A stretch of DNA of 64,000 nucleotides, from contig NZ_KB911460.1 in the NCBI RefSeq assembly GCF_000383475.1, positions 186,001 to 250,000 on the forward strand. Reading direction: 5' to 3'. The DNA is from Microbacterium sp. 11MF. Lineage in GTDB: Bacteria; Actinomycetota; Actinomycetes; Actinomycetales; Microbacteriaceae. The notes under the pieces were generated by a model. It did not search any database, was not told the origin of the DNA, and saw nothing but the letters and a program-made list of their open reading frames with translations. A program made the translations under genes and the position numbers. Of the stretch, positions 8,706-16,472 are shown in pieces (the stretch's first letter is position 1; each line of letters begins with the position of its first letter).

Positions 8706-8754
8706 GGCGCGCGTGTAGGCGAGGGCGCGTGTCGGGCGATCCGGTGCGCCTCTC

Positions 8755-8814
8755 CACGCGTTCGGTAGCCCCGCTGCCACGCGTTCGGTAGCCCCGCTGC
8801 CACGCGTTCGGTAT
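8755..8814. repeat. Tandem 23-bp repeat, 2.5 copies
   Basis: Two identical 23-base units (8755-8777 and 8778-8800) begin CACGCGTTCGGTA and end CCCCGCTGC. A third, truncated unit starts at 8801 and keeps CACGCGTTCGGTA before diverging into TTCAGTC. There are no spacers, so this is not a CRISPR. It sits in the non-coding gap between the symporter and the GH3 lipoprotein and runs straight into one arm of an inverted repeat. Confidence 0.85.
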
Positions 8815-8904
8815 TCAGTCTCGAGGCCGACCGGTGACGGGTGGGTGCCTGGAAATGCGGTGCGGCGCGGCCTTATGAGCATCCGCCGAGACTGAATACG
8901 GAAC
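8806..8904. repeat. 99-bp element bounded by 18-bp inverted repeats
   Basis: The left arm 8806-8823 (GTTCGGTATTCAGTCTCG) and the right arm 8887-8904 are inverted copies with 17 of 18 bases matching. They enclose 63 bases with no open frame of note. The size and terminal inverted arms recall a miniature mobile element or a relic of one, but no target-site duplication is obvious. A long-stem RNA or terminator is the alternative reading. Confidence 0.6.
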
Positions 8905-8937
8905 AGCGAGCCCGGCGCACGACGGCCGGTGCAGGCG

Positions 8938-8943
8938 CAGAAT
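8938..8943 (+). promoter_or_regulatory. Putative -10 box CAGAAT of a leaderless promoter for the GH3 lipoprotein gene
   Basis: CAGAAT ends six bases before the GTG at 8950 and supports that start over the upstream GTG at 8929. Neither start has a Shine-Dalgarno sequence. The same hexamer at the same spacing precedes the marR-type gene near 18998. Confidence 0.45.
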
Positions 8944-8949
8944 GTCTGT

Positions 8950-10149
8950 GTGCCTCGGTCGTGGAGATGGTCCGTACTCGCCACGGTGATGGCCGCGTCG
9001 ATCCTTGCAGGGTGTGCCGCCTCTCCCACGGGGTCCTCGTCGCCGTCCGTCGCACCCTCCTCCGGGGCGTCACCATCGGCGCCCTCTCCCGCCACGTCGC
9101 CCTCGGCGGTCCCATCGCCGTCCCGGACGCCGGACGCGATCGACGCACTCTCGCTCGAGCAGCGGGTCGGCCAGCTCTTCATGGTCGGGACCCCCGCGAC
9201 CACGGCGTCGCCAACGGCGCTGGCCGCCGTCCGCGACCGGCACGCCGGCGGCATCTTCCTGAGCGGGCGATCGCATGCGGGGGTCTCCGGTACGGCGGAG
9301 GTGGTCGCACGGTTCACGGCACTCGACCATCCCGAGGGGGCTCCGCTCTGGGTCGCGACCGACCAGGAGGGCGGCGAGGTCCAGGTGCTGCGCGGGCCGG
9401 GGTTCGATGCGATGCCCTACGGCATACGCCAGGCCGACCTGCCGTCCGATCAGCTGCAGGCGAAGGCCGAGGCATGGGGGCGCGAGCTCGCCGACGCGGG
9501 AGTCAACCTCGATCTCGCCCCCGTCGCCGACATCGTCACGAGCGAGGCGACCCGTTTCGACAACCCGCCGATCGGCGGGTACGGCCGCCAGTACGGCTAC
9601 GACGCGTCGACCGTCGCCGACAAGGTGGGCGCCTTCGCGGACGGGATGCGGGATGCCGGCATCCTCCCCACGTTCAAGCACTTCCCGGGCCTCGGCCACG
9701 TGTCCGCGAACACCGACACCACGGCTGACGTCGTCGACAGGGCGGTGACGCCGGACGGTCCGGACGTCGACCTCTACCGGCCGCTCACTGCGGCGGGTCC
9801 GTCGGCGGTGATGGTCTCGTCGGCGATCTACGACCGGATCGACGGATCCACCCTGGCGGTGTTCTCGCCGAAGGTCGTGGGGCTCCTCCGGAGCGAGGTC
9901 GGCTTCGACGGTGTGGTGTTCTCGGACGACCTCTCGGGCGCGGTGGCCGTGTCGGCCTGGTCGCCCGCTGACCGCGCCGTGAAGGCGATCTCGGCCGGCG
10001 TCGACGTGGTGCTCGTCTCGGCGAAGCCGTCGGTGTTCCCCGCGATGTACGACGCGGTGCTTGCGAAGGCGAAGGCCGACCCGCAGTTCGCCGCACAGGT
10101 CGACGCCGCCGCCGCTCGCGTGCTTGCGGCGAAGGCCGACATGCCCTGA
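8950..10149 (+). CDS. Glycoside hydrolase family 3 lipoprotein, beta-N-acetylhexosaminidase (NagZ-like)
   Basis: About 399 residues. It has a lipoprotein signal peptide with lipobox ILAGC near residue 22, a Ser/Pro-rich linker to about residue 60, then a GH3 catalytic barrel. NagZ-type landmarks are ATDQEGGEVQVL, the catalytic-loop motif KHFPGLGHVSANTDT (canonical form KHFPGHGDT...DSH) and VVFSDDLSG with the probable nucleophile Asp. Such enzymes release N-acetylglucosamine from peptidoglycan fragments; the lipid anchor places this one on the outer face of the membrane for wall recycling. The canonical second His of PGHG is Leu here. An alternative GTG start lies at 8929. Confidence 0.9.
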   Translation: MPRSWRWSVLATVMAASILAGCAASPTGSSSPSVAPSSGASPSAPSPATSPSAVPSPSRTPDAIDALSLEQRVGQLFMVGTPATTASPTALAAVRDRHAGGIFLSGRSHAGVSGTAEVVARFTALDHPEGAPLWVATDQEGGEVQVLRGPGFDAMPYGIRQADLPSDQLQAKAEAWGRELADAGVNLDLAPVADIVTSEATRFDNPPIGGYGRQYGYDASTVADKVGAFADGMRDAGILPTFKHFPGLGHVSANTDTTADVVDRAVTPDGPDVDLYRPLTAAGPSAVMVSSAIYDRIDGSTLAVFSPKVVGLLRSEVGFDGVVFSDDLSGAVAVSAWSPADRAVKAISAGVDVVLVSAKPSVFPAMYDAVLAKAKADPQFAAQVDAAAARVLAAKADMP

Positions 10150-10150
10150 C

Positions 10151-10173
10151 GCACTCGGGCCTGTGCCGAGTGC
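10151..10173 (+). terminator. Hairpin terminator after the GH3 gene
   Basis: GCACTCGG (10151-10158) and CCGAGTGC (10166-10173) form a perfect 8-bp stem with a 7-base loop, two bases after the GH3 stop codon. There is no U-tract, as is common in high-GC actinobacteria. Confidence 0.6.
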
Positions 10174-10259
10174 AGGGCGAGACGCCCCTGCGGAGCCGTT
10201 CGAGGGCGTCCGGGGTCGATCGGACCTGCACTGGGCACGCCGTCCCGCCGCCGGTGGGG

Positions 10260-10265
10260 CAGACT
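10260..10265 (+). promoter_or_regulatory. Putative -10 box CAGACT of a leaderless promoter for the DUF3516 helicase gene
   Basis: CAGACT ends six bases before the ATG at 10272. No ribosome binding site is visible. An identical hexamer at identical spacing precedes the DUF1697 gene (13351). Confidence 0.5.
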
Positions 10266-10271
10266 CGTGGG

Positions 10272-12770
10272 ATGACCTCGACGCTCCGGGACCGCATTCC
10301 GGCGGGGTCGACCCCCGACGCCGTCTACGAGGGCTTCCTCGAATGGACGATCGAGCGTGGCATCGACCTGTATCCGGCGCAGGATGAAGCGGTCCTCGAG
10401 CTCGCGTCCGGATCGCACGTGATCCTCGCGACGCCGACCGGCACGGGCAAGTCGCTCGTCGCCGTCGCGGCACACGCGGCATCCCTCGCCCGCGGCGGCC
10501 GCACGTACTACACGGCTCCCATCAAAGCCCTCGTCAGCGAGAAGTTCTTCGCTCTCGTCGACATCTTCGGACCGGATGCCGTGGGCATGGTCACGGGCGA
10601 TTCGTCGGTGAACCCCGACGCGCCGATCATCTGCTGCACCGCCGAGATCCTGGCGAACGTCGCACTGCGGCTGGGTCCCGACGCGGAGATCGACCAGGTC
10701 GTGATGGACGAGTTCCACTACTACGGCGACCCCGACCGCGGGTGGGCATGGCAGGTGCCGCTGCTGCTCCTCCCGAAGGCGCAGTTCCTGCTGATGTCGG
10801 CCACCCTCGGCGACGTCACGGTCATCAAGACCGACCTCGAACGCCGCACCGGGCGAGCGGTCGCGCACATCGCGGGTGTCGAGCGCCCGGTGCCGCTGGA
10901 CTACTCCTACGCCCGGCGGCCCGTGCACGAGGTGGTGGAGGGGCTGCTCGAGAACCGCGAGACGCCGGTTTACATCGTCCACTTCTCGCAGGCCGCGGCG
11001 CTCGAGCGGGCGCAGGCGCTGTCGAGCGTGAAGCTCACGACCCGCGAGCAGCGCGACGAGATCGCCGACGCCATCGGCGGGTTCCGGTTCACGACCGGAT
11101 TCGGCAAGACGCTGTCGCGGCTGGTGCGCGCCGGCATCGGCGTGCACCACGCCGGGATGCTGCCGCGGTACCGGCGGCTCGTCGAGACGCTCGCGCAGCG
11201 CGGGCTCCTCCGCGTGATCTGCGGCACCGACACGCTCGGCGTCGGCATCAACGTGCCCATCCGCACCGTGCTGATCACGGCGCTGTCGAAGTACGACGGG
11301 ACGAAGATGCGCCAGCTCTCGGCGCGTGAGTTCCACCAGATCGCCGGACGCGCAGGGCGGGCGGGGTACGACACGCACGGCAGCGTCGTCGTGCTGGCCC
11401 CGGAGTGGGAGATCGAGAACGCCGTCGCTCTCGCGAAGGCCGGGGACGATGCCGCCAAGCGCAAGAAGATCGTCCGCAAGAAGGCGCCGACCGGCGTCGT
11501 GAACTGGGGCGAGGGCTCGTTCGAGCGTCTGGTCGCGGCGGAGCCCGAACCGCTGTCGCCGCAGCTGAAGCTGACCTCGGCGATGCTGATCAACGTCATC
11601 GGACGTGGCGGCGACGTGTTCGCGAACGTCCGCTCCCTCGTCTTCGACAACCACGAACCGCGCGCCCGGCAGTACGAGCTGGCCCGCCGGGCGATCGCGC
11701 TGTTCCGCACCCTCACGGCGGCGGACATCGTGGTGGCTGATGCCGACGGCATCCGTCTCACCGTCGACCTGCAGCCGAACTTCGCGCTCAACCAGCCGCT
11801 GTCGCCGTTCGCGCTCGCCGCGATCGACCTGCTGTCCCCGGACGACAGCGAGACGGGGACGGGTCACTACGCGCTCGACGTGGTGAGCGTGATCGAGTCG
11901 ACGCTCGACGATCCGCGCGCGATCCTGTCGCAGCAGGAGTACAAGGCGCGCGGCGAGGCGGTCGGCGCGATGAAGCGCGACGGCATCGAGTACGACGAGC
12001 GCATGGAGCTGCTCGAGTCGGTGACGTGGCCGAAGCCGCTCGCGGAGTTGCTGGCGCAGGCGTACGAGACGTTCGCGTCGAGTCAGCCGTGGGTGCGGGA
12101 CTTCGAGCTGTCGCCGAAGTCGGTCGTCCGCGACATGTTCGAGCGGGCGATGTCGTTCGGCGAGTTCGTGTCGTTCTACCAACTGGGGCGGAGCGAGGGC
12201 CTGGTGCTGCGGTACCTGTCCGACGCGTACCGGGCGATCCGGCAGACGGTGCCCGCCGAGGCGCGCACCGACGAGTTGCTCGATCTCATCGAGTGGCTCG
12301 GTGAGTTGGTGCGTCAGGTCGACTCGAGTCTCGTCGACGAGTGGAACGCGCTCATTAACCCGGCCGCCGACCCCGAGGCGCCGGTCGTTCCGCCCGCGCC
12401 GCCGTCGATCATCGCGAACCGGCGCGCGTTCGTCGTGCTGGTGCGCAACGAGATGTTCCGGCGTGTGCAGCTCGCCGCGCTGCAGAACGACGACGCGCTG
12501 GTCGAATTGGATCCGGATGCCGGTTGGCCCGAGGTCCTCGACCGTTACTTCGACGACCACGACGAGATCTTGACGGGCGGCGCCGCGCGCAGTCCCGGCC
12601 TGTGTGTCTTCGACGAGTCGGATGCCGCGAACGGCATATGGCGCGTCGAGCAGATCGTCGACGACCCGGCGGGCGACCACGACTGGCGGATCCGCGCAGA
12701 GGTGGACCTTGAGGCATCCGTCGAGGAGGGCGCTGCGGTCGTCCGGGTGACCGAGGTTGTGAGGCTCTAG
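10272..12770 (+). CDS. DEAD/DEAH-box (Ski2-like) helicase with DUF3516 domain
   Basis: An 832-residue helicase. Domain 1 has Walker A TPTGTGKSLVA near residue 60, the motif TAPIKALVSEKF, the DEFH box MDEFHYYGDPDRGW and motif III MSATLGD. Domain 2 has GVHHAGMLPRYR, GTDTLGVGINVPIRTVL and motif VI FHQIAGRAGRAGYDTHG. The C-terminal half (from about residue 400) is the DUF3516 region typical of actinobacterial homologues, with KKAPTGVVNWGEGSFERL near the junction. The family is related to Ski2/Mtr4-type RNA helicases and is likely involved in RNA processing or decay; its bacterial role is not established. The stop overlaps the convergent PdxH-like gene by four bases. Confidence 0.93.
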   Translation: MTSTLRDRIPAGSTPDAVYEGFLEWTIERGIDLYPAQDEAVLELASGSHVILATPTGTGKSLVAVAAHAASLARGGRTYYTAPIKALVSEKFFALVDIFGPDAVGMVTGDSSVNPDAPIICCTAEILANVALRLGPDAEIDQVVMDEFHYYGDPDRGWAWQVPLLLLPKAQFLLMSATLGDVTVIKTDLERRTGRAVAHIAGVERPVPLDYSYARRPVHEVVEGLLENRETPVYIVHFSQAAALERAQALSSVKLTTREQRDEIADAIGGFRFTTGFGKTLSRLVRAGIGVHHAGMLPRYRRLVETLAQRGLLRVICGTDTLGVGINVPIRTVLITALSKYDGTKMRQLSAREFHQIAGRAGRAGYDTHGSVVVLAPEWEIENAVALAKAGDDAAKRKKIVRKKAPTGVVNWGEGSFERLVAAEPEPLSPQLKLTSAMLINVIGRGGDVFANVRSLVFDNHEPRARQYELARRAIALFRTLTAADIVVADADGIRLTVDLQPNFALNQPLSPFALAAIDLLSPDDSETGTGHYALDVVSVIESTLDDPRAILSQQEYKARGEAVGAMKRDGIEYDERMELLESVTWPKPLAELLAQAYETFASSQPWVRDFELSPKSVVRDMFERAMSFGEFVSFYQLGRSEGLVLRYLSDAYRAIRQTVPAEARTDELLDLIEWLGELVRQVDSSLVDEWNALINPAADPEAPVVPPAPPSIIANRRAFVVLVRNEMFRRVQLAALQNDDALVELDPDAGWPEVLDRYFDDHDEILTGGAARSPGLCVFDESDAANGIWRVEQIVDDPAGDHDWRIRAEVDLEASVEEGAAVVRVTEVVRL

Positions 12771-13309
12771 ACCTCGCGGGTCCAGTCGTCGCCGTCGCGC
12801 GTGAAGACGATGCGGACGTGGCGGCGGTCGGGCGAGCCCTGCCAGAACTCGATGCGCTCGGGGACGAGACGCCAGAGCGCCCATTCGCCGGGTCCGAGGA
12901 GTGCGCCGGCGGGGCTGCCGGCGATGTCGGCCGCGCTCTCGGCTGGTGCGGCTTCGTGCACGGTTCCGCGCACGCGCACCGCGCGCATGACCGGTTGCCA
13001 CCAGAAGGTCAACGCGGCGGCGGGATTCTCGGCGAGCTGGCGCCCCTTCGCGGATGAGCGCGGGCCGGCGAACTCCCACCCGTCGGCGCTGACGCCCTTG
13101 AGGATGAGGGTCCGCGCGTCCGGGCGGCCAGCGGCATCCGCCGTCGCGAGGGTGGCGGCACGCACTTCGGGGATGCCGGCGTCGGCGGAGGCGCGGATCC
13201 AGCGGTCGAAGAGGTCGTGAGGGTCGGCCGGGAGGTCGGACAGATCGAGGGGCGGCGGGGTTCCGATGAGGGACGGTTGGTCGCGAAGCCAGCGCGTGAG
13301 CTCGTTCAT
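12767..13309 (-). CDS. Pyridoxamine 5'-phosphate oxidase family protein (PdxH-like)
   Basis: A 180-residue FMN-binding split-barrel protein. It has the PdxH-type phosphate/FMN segments ARTLILKGVSADGWEF, SSAKGRQLAENPAAALTFWW and the C-terminal ERIEFWQGSPDRRHVRI. PdxH makes pyridoxal 5'-phosphate from the pyridoxine or pyridoxamine phosphate. It is shorter than E. coli PdxH (218 residues) and ends WTREV instead of the usual Arg-Leu-x-Pro tail that helps close the active site. A related flavin oxidase with another substrate is therefore possible. It is convergent with the helicase gene and overlaps its stop. Confidence 0.87.
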   Translation of the reverse strand: MNELTRWLRDQPSLIGTPPPLDLSDLPADPHDLFDRWIRASADAGIPEVRAATLATADAAGRPDARTLILKGVSADGWEFAGPRSSAKGRQLAENPAAALTFWWQPVMRAVRVRGTVHEAAPAESAADIAGSPAGALLGPGEWALWRLVPERIEFWQGSPDRRHVRIVFTRDGDDWTREV

Positions 13310-13350
13310 GTCTTCATCCTGCTCCCTCGCGGGCTGTCGGCCGGTCCGGG

Positions 13351-13356
13351 CAGACT
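13351..13356 (+). promoter_or_regulatory. Putative -10 box CAGACT of a leaderless promoter for the DUF1697 gene
   Basis: CAGACT ends six bases before the GTG at 13363, with no Shine-Dalgarno sequence in between. It lies in the 53-base gap between divergent genes. Confidence 0.5.
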
Positions 13357-13362
13357 GGGCGG

Positions 13363-13905
13363 GTGACGACGTATCTGGCCTTCTTGCGGGCGATCAACCT
13401 CGGTGCGAAGCGGGTGTTCCCGAAGGAGGACATCCGCCGTGTCGTCGAGGCGGCGGGGTTCGAGGGTGTCGAGACGCACATCAACACGGGGAACGTGCGC
13501 TTCGATTCGCGGATGCGGTCGCGCGAACGGATCGAGCAGACGCTGGAGCAGGCGTTCGCCGCCGACCGGGGATTCGAGGTGCCGACGATCGTCTACTCCG
13601 CTGCGGAGTTCCGCGAGGTCGCTCGGCAGACCCGTGAGCTGGCCGAGGCGAATCCGGGGCTCGCCCGCCACTACGTGTATCTGCTGAAGGACGAGCCTGC
13701 GGCGTCGCAGACCGCCGACATCGAGGCGCGGGCCGATGAGCGCGGCCGGATGGTGGTGCGGGGGCGCGCGGCGCATGCGCTGCTGCAGCCCGGGTATCAG
13801 GACGGGGCGGTCGACCCGCTGGGCGCGGCGAAGCTGCTGGGCGTGGCGACGAACCGGAACGTGAACGTGATCGGCGCGCTGGCCGAGAAATGGGCCGGAG
13901 CGTGA
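13363..13905 (+). CDS. DUF1697 family protein
   Basis: A 180-residue soluble protein of the DUF1697 family: the N-terminal TYLAFLRAINLGAKR, HINTGNVRF near residue 46, and the C-terminal AAKLLGVATNRNVNVI are its standard signatures. A structure is known for the family but no biochemical function; the fold is a duplicated alpha/beta domain. It starts at a GTG with a leaderless-type -10. Its stop codon overlaps the following acetyltransferase start as GTGA, so the next two genes are probably cotranscribed with it. Confidence 0.9.
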   Translation: MTTYLAFLRAINLGAKRVFPKEDIRRVVEAAGFEGVETHINTGNVRFDSRMRSRERIEQTLEQAFAADRGFEVPTIVYSAAEFREVARQTRELAEANPGLARHYVYLLKDEPAASQTADIEARADERGRMVVRGRAAHALLQPGYQDGAVDPLGAAKLLGVATNRNVNVIGALAEKWAGA

Positions 13906-14375
13906 GCGTGGTGGTCCGCGAACCGCAGCTGACGGATGCCGCGGCGGTCGCAGCCCTGCACGTGGCCGCCTGGCGTGAGACGTATGGGCATCTCCTCCCC
14001 GCGAGCTATTTCACCGACGAGGTGGCGGAGCGTCGGCTGCGGATGTGGACGCAGATTCTCTCCGACCGGCGGCCGGCGCATGTCGTCCGTATCGCCGAGG
14101 AGGACGACGAGCTGATCGGGTTCGCGATGTCCGGTGAGTCGGATGCCGGTGGCCGTCAGCTGTACATGCTCTACGTCCTGGCGGCGCATCACGGGACGGG
14201 TCCGGGTCAGGCGTTGTTCGAGGCGGTGCTGGCCGACGGGCCCGCGTCGTTGTGGGTGGCGCGGGAGAATCCGCGTGCGATCGCGTTCTACCGGCGCAAC
14301 GGCTTCGCGTTCGACGGTGCGGAGCAGTCCGACCCGGGGACGCCCGGCATCGTCGAAGCCCGGATGGTGCGGTGA
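13902..14375 (+). CDS. GNAT family N-acetyltransferase
   Basis: About 157 residues. GNAT features are HVAAWRETYGHLLP near the N terminus, the core strand QLYMLYVLAAHHGTGPGQALF with the acetyl-CoA loop HHGTGPGQA, and the C-terminal SLWVARENPRAIAFYRRNGF. Substrate unknown. The GTG at 13902 overlaps the previous stop; an in-frame ATG at 13890 is the alternative and would add four residues. The stop codon shares one base with the next gene's ATG. Confidence 0.9.
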   Translation: MSVVVREPQLTDAAAVAALHVAAWRETYGHLLPASYFTDEVAERRLRMWTQILSDRRPAHVVRIAEEDDELIGFAMSGESDAGGRQLYMLYVLAAHHGTGPGQALFEAVLADGPASLWVARENPRAIAFYRRNGFAFDGAEQSDPGTPGIVEARMVR

Positions 14376-14641
14376 TGCTCGGGGTGGAGGCTGTGCTGTC
14401 GGCACTGAATGAGGCGGACCCGTACGGGCTGCAGCCGGGATCGCCGGCGGGTGTGCCGGTGGACGAGTACGCGCGTGAGGCGCGCGACATCGCCGAGATC
14501 CTGGCGCAGCAGGGACGCGTCTCGCAGGACGACGTCGACGGCATCTGGGAGTCATGGTTCAACGAACCTCTCGTCGACGTGATCGGGATCGCCGAGGTCA
14601 CCGCGCTCGTCGCACGGATGAACAGCCTCGCTCGGCCCTAG
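14375..14641 (+). CDS. Hypothetical 88-residue acidic protein
   Basis: Not recognised with confidence. The 88-residue product (MLGVEAVLSALNEADPYGL...) is acidic and predicted mostly helical, with the conserved-looking segment VDEYAREARDIAEILAQQG followed by an IWESWF motif. The layout resembles DUF1871-type small helical proteins, but this is only a visual similarity. Its ATG shares one base with the acetyltransferase stop (TGATG), so it is the third gene of that unit. It converges on the DUF222/HNH gene with a four-base overlap. Confidence 0.72.
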   Translation: MLGVEAVLSALNEADPYGLQPGSPAGVPVDEYAREARDIAEILAQQGRVSQDDVDGIWESWFNEPLVDVIGIAEVTALVARMNSLARP

Positions 14642-15861
14642 AACGGTGGTGGGTCGGTGGTGAACTGCGGGATGCGTCGTTCGGGCTTTACGAGGTAGAT
14701 CCGGCCGGCGGGTGAGGTCCATTCGAGTGCGCCGCCGGGTTTGGCTGTGACCTGCCAGTCGGTGTGGTGTTTGAGGGTGTGATGCCCGCGGCAGAGGGGC
14801 GCGAGGTTGGTGGCGTCGGTGTGTCCGCCGTGATGCCAGTCGACGGTGTGGTCGATGTCGCACCGATCCGCCGGGATCCCGCAGCCGGGGGCCATGCACC
14901 GGGCAGCGCGCCACGCGACGAGCCGGCGGAGGTCGGCCGGAGGCCGGTAGTGCTCTCGTCCGACGGAGAGAACCACGCCGGTCTCAGGGTGGGTGAGGAC
15001 CCGCATCCACCCGGATGCCGCCCCGCACAACTCCCGGGCACGGTCGAGCGGGATCGGGCCGACGCCGTCGACGTGCGCGGCAGGGCCGTCACCGTTCAGG
15101 AGTGTGAGAGCGGGCACCGTGACCGTGACGGTCGGGCGGATCCCGCGCACGGTGTTGGGAAGAGACGCGGTCTCCCCGTCGATGAGCAGGTCGCCGAACA
15201 CGTCTGCGCGCTTCTGGTCGAGTGAACGTTCGTCGTCGAGGGTCTTCGCGATGGCGGTCAGCCGCCCGTGGATCGCGTGCGCTTCGACGGCGGGGAGGTG
15301 CGCGGTCAGCCACGCCATCCCGTCCACGCCGGGTTCGACGCGCACGCGCCGGTGGGCGACGGCATCCGCGTGACGTTTCGCGATCGTCGCTTCACGCTCC
15401 CGGTCGACGATGCATCGCACTGCGCGGCGGAACGGCCCGGTCGGCATCTCCTCCGCGAGTGCGAGCACTTCGGACACCAGCTCGTCGCGGACGATCTCGA
15501 GCTCATCGAGGCCGTCGACGATGATCGTCGCGTGCGTGTCGGTGATATCCGCGTGGCTCATCGCCTCCCACACCGCCGGGTACCGCTTCACCAACGCCCG
15601 CCCGACCCCCATGAGACGTCCCGCGGCGTGCTCGCTGATCCGCAACGCCGACGCGACTTCGAGGCGCACCGACCGTTCCACCAGCACCGACGCACCCTCA
15701 TCCCGGGTCACCGCGCGGATCGCGTCATCCCACAACTCGACGATGCACGCATACCGCTGCGCCGCATGGATCGTCGCCATGTCCGCGCTCAACACAACCC
15801 AGTCCAGGGTCGTCGGGATCCCCTCGGGGACCTCATCGACATACGGGGAAGGACTGGACAT
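14638..15861 (-). CDS. DUF222 / HNH endonuclease domain protein (13E12-type)
   Basis: A 407-residue protein. The N-terminal two-thirds is DUF222 (helical, with RLMGVGRALVKRYPAVWEAM and LPAVEAHAIHGRLTAIA). The C-terminal HNH nuclease domain has RCMAPGCGIPADRCDIDH, DWHHGGHTDATNLAPLCRGHH and the metal-binding HH. This is the 13E12 repeat family, abundant and often multi-copy in actinobacteria, sometimes mobile. The function is unknown; DNA cleavage is inferred from the HNH fold. The start is an ATG at 15861. Confidence 0.93.
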   Translation of the reverse strand: MSSPSPYVDEVPEGIPTTLDWVVLSADMATIHAAQRYACIVELWDDAIRAVTRDEGASVLVERSVRLEVASALRISEHAAGRLMGVGRALVKRYPAVWEAMSHADITDTHATIIVDGLDELEIVRDELVSEVLALAEEMPTGPFRRAVRCIVDREREATIAKRHADAVAHRRVRVEPGVDGMAWLTAHLPAVEAHAIHGRLTAIAKTLDDERSLDQKRADVFGDLLIDGETASLPNTVRGIRPTVTVTVPALTLLNGDGPAAHVDGVGPIPLDRARELCGAASGWMRVLTHPETGVVLSVGREHYRPPADLRRLVAWRAARCMAPGCGIPADRCDIDHTVDWHHGGHTDATNLAPLCRGHHTLKHHTDWQVTAKPGGALEWTSPAGRIYLVKPERRIPQFTTDPPPF

Positions 15862-15932
15862 AGTCCCAGACTAGAAGGGGGTTCCGACATCGGTTCTGGC
15901 ACGTGGCGCCCCCGGCATCCGCCCCTCTTCCC

Positions 15933-16385
15933 CTACCCCAGCCCCCGCGTCCACGCGACCTCACGAACCAACTGCCCGGTCTCGGTGAACGTCCGCACCT
16001 GATGGGTCTCCGCCAGGACCCGAGCGAGCTCCGAACGGTCCGCCGCCGCAAAGCCCAGCGACTGCCAGAACGCACCCGACCGGCGGCTGAACAGCCACGC
16101 CGTCGTCGCGCCCTCCGCAGCGGCGTGTTCGAGCGCGAAACCGGCCATTTCGGTGCCTCGGCCGCGCGTGCGCGACGAGGCCGCGACGGCCACGCTCCGG
16201 ATCAGCGCGTGCCGTCCGTCGCCGCTCAGCTCGTAGCCCGTGCTCGCGACGATGCGACCCGCCTCATCGCGCTCGACCCAGAGACGCACCGTGGGCGCGT
16301 CCAGCCCTGTCACGGTCAGGTCGACCTCACGCAGGAACGCCTCGACCTCACCGGCATCCGCCGCCGTGCACCTGATCAGTTCCAT
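15933..16385 (-). CDS. GNAT family N-acetyltransferase
   Basis: A 150-residue protein: MELIRCTAADAGEVEAFL at the N terminus, the acetyl-CoA binding stretch LIRSVAVAASSRTRGRGTEM with RTRGRGT as the loop, and WLFSRRSGAFWQSLGF near residue 110. The spacing is that of ArsN2-like acetyltransferases found in arsenic-resistance loci, but no ars genes are nearby and the substrate remains open. It is divergent from recQ with 87 bases between the start codons. Confidence 0.86.
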   Translation of the reverse strand: MELIRCTAADAGEVEAFLREVDLTVTGLDAPTVRLWVERDEAGRIVASTGYELSGDGRHALIRSVAVAASSRTRGRGTEMAGFALEHAAAEGATTAWLFSRRSGAFWQSLGFAAADRSELARVLAETHQVRTFTETGQLVREVAWTRGLG

Positions 16386-16459
16386 GACCGCCCCTCCTCC
16401 CCATCCTCGCAACCTCGTGGACGCTCTCCACATCCGCAGACCGTGTCGGATGCCGCGGC

Positions 16460-16465
16460 TAGGGT
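16460..16465 (+). promoter_or_regulatory. Putative -10 box TAGGGT of a leaderless promoter for recQ
   Basis: TAGGGT ends seven bases before the GTG at 16473 and no ribosome binding site is present. This spacing places the transcription start at the start codon and supports the GTG choice. Confidence 0.55.
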
Positions 16466-16472
16466 TGACCGG

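Noticed and set aside
8755..8820. Possible CRISPR-like repeat array
   Set aside because: The 23-bp units are directly adjacent without spacers and there are no cas genes nearby.
9828..13079. Open frame of 1083 codons on the minus strand
   Set aside because: It runs antisense through the DUF3516 helicase and part of the GH3 gene, whose motifs are complete on the plus strand.
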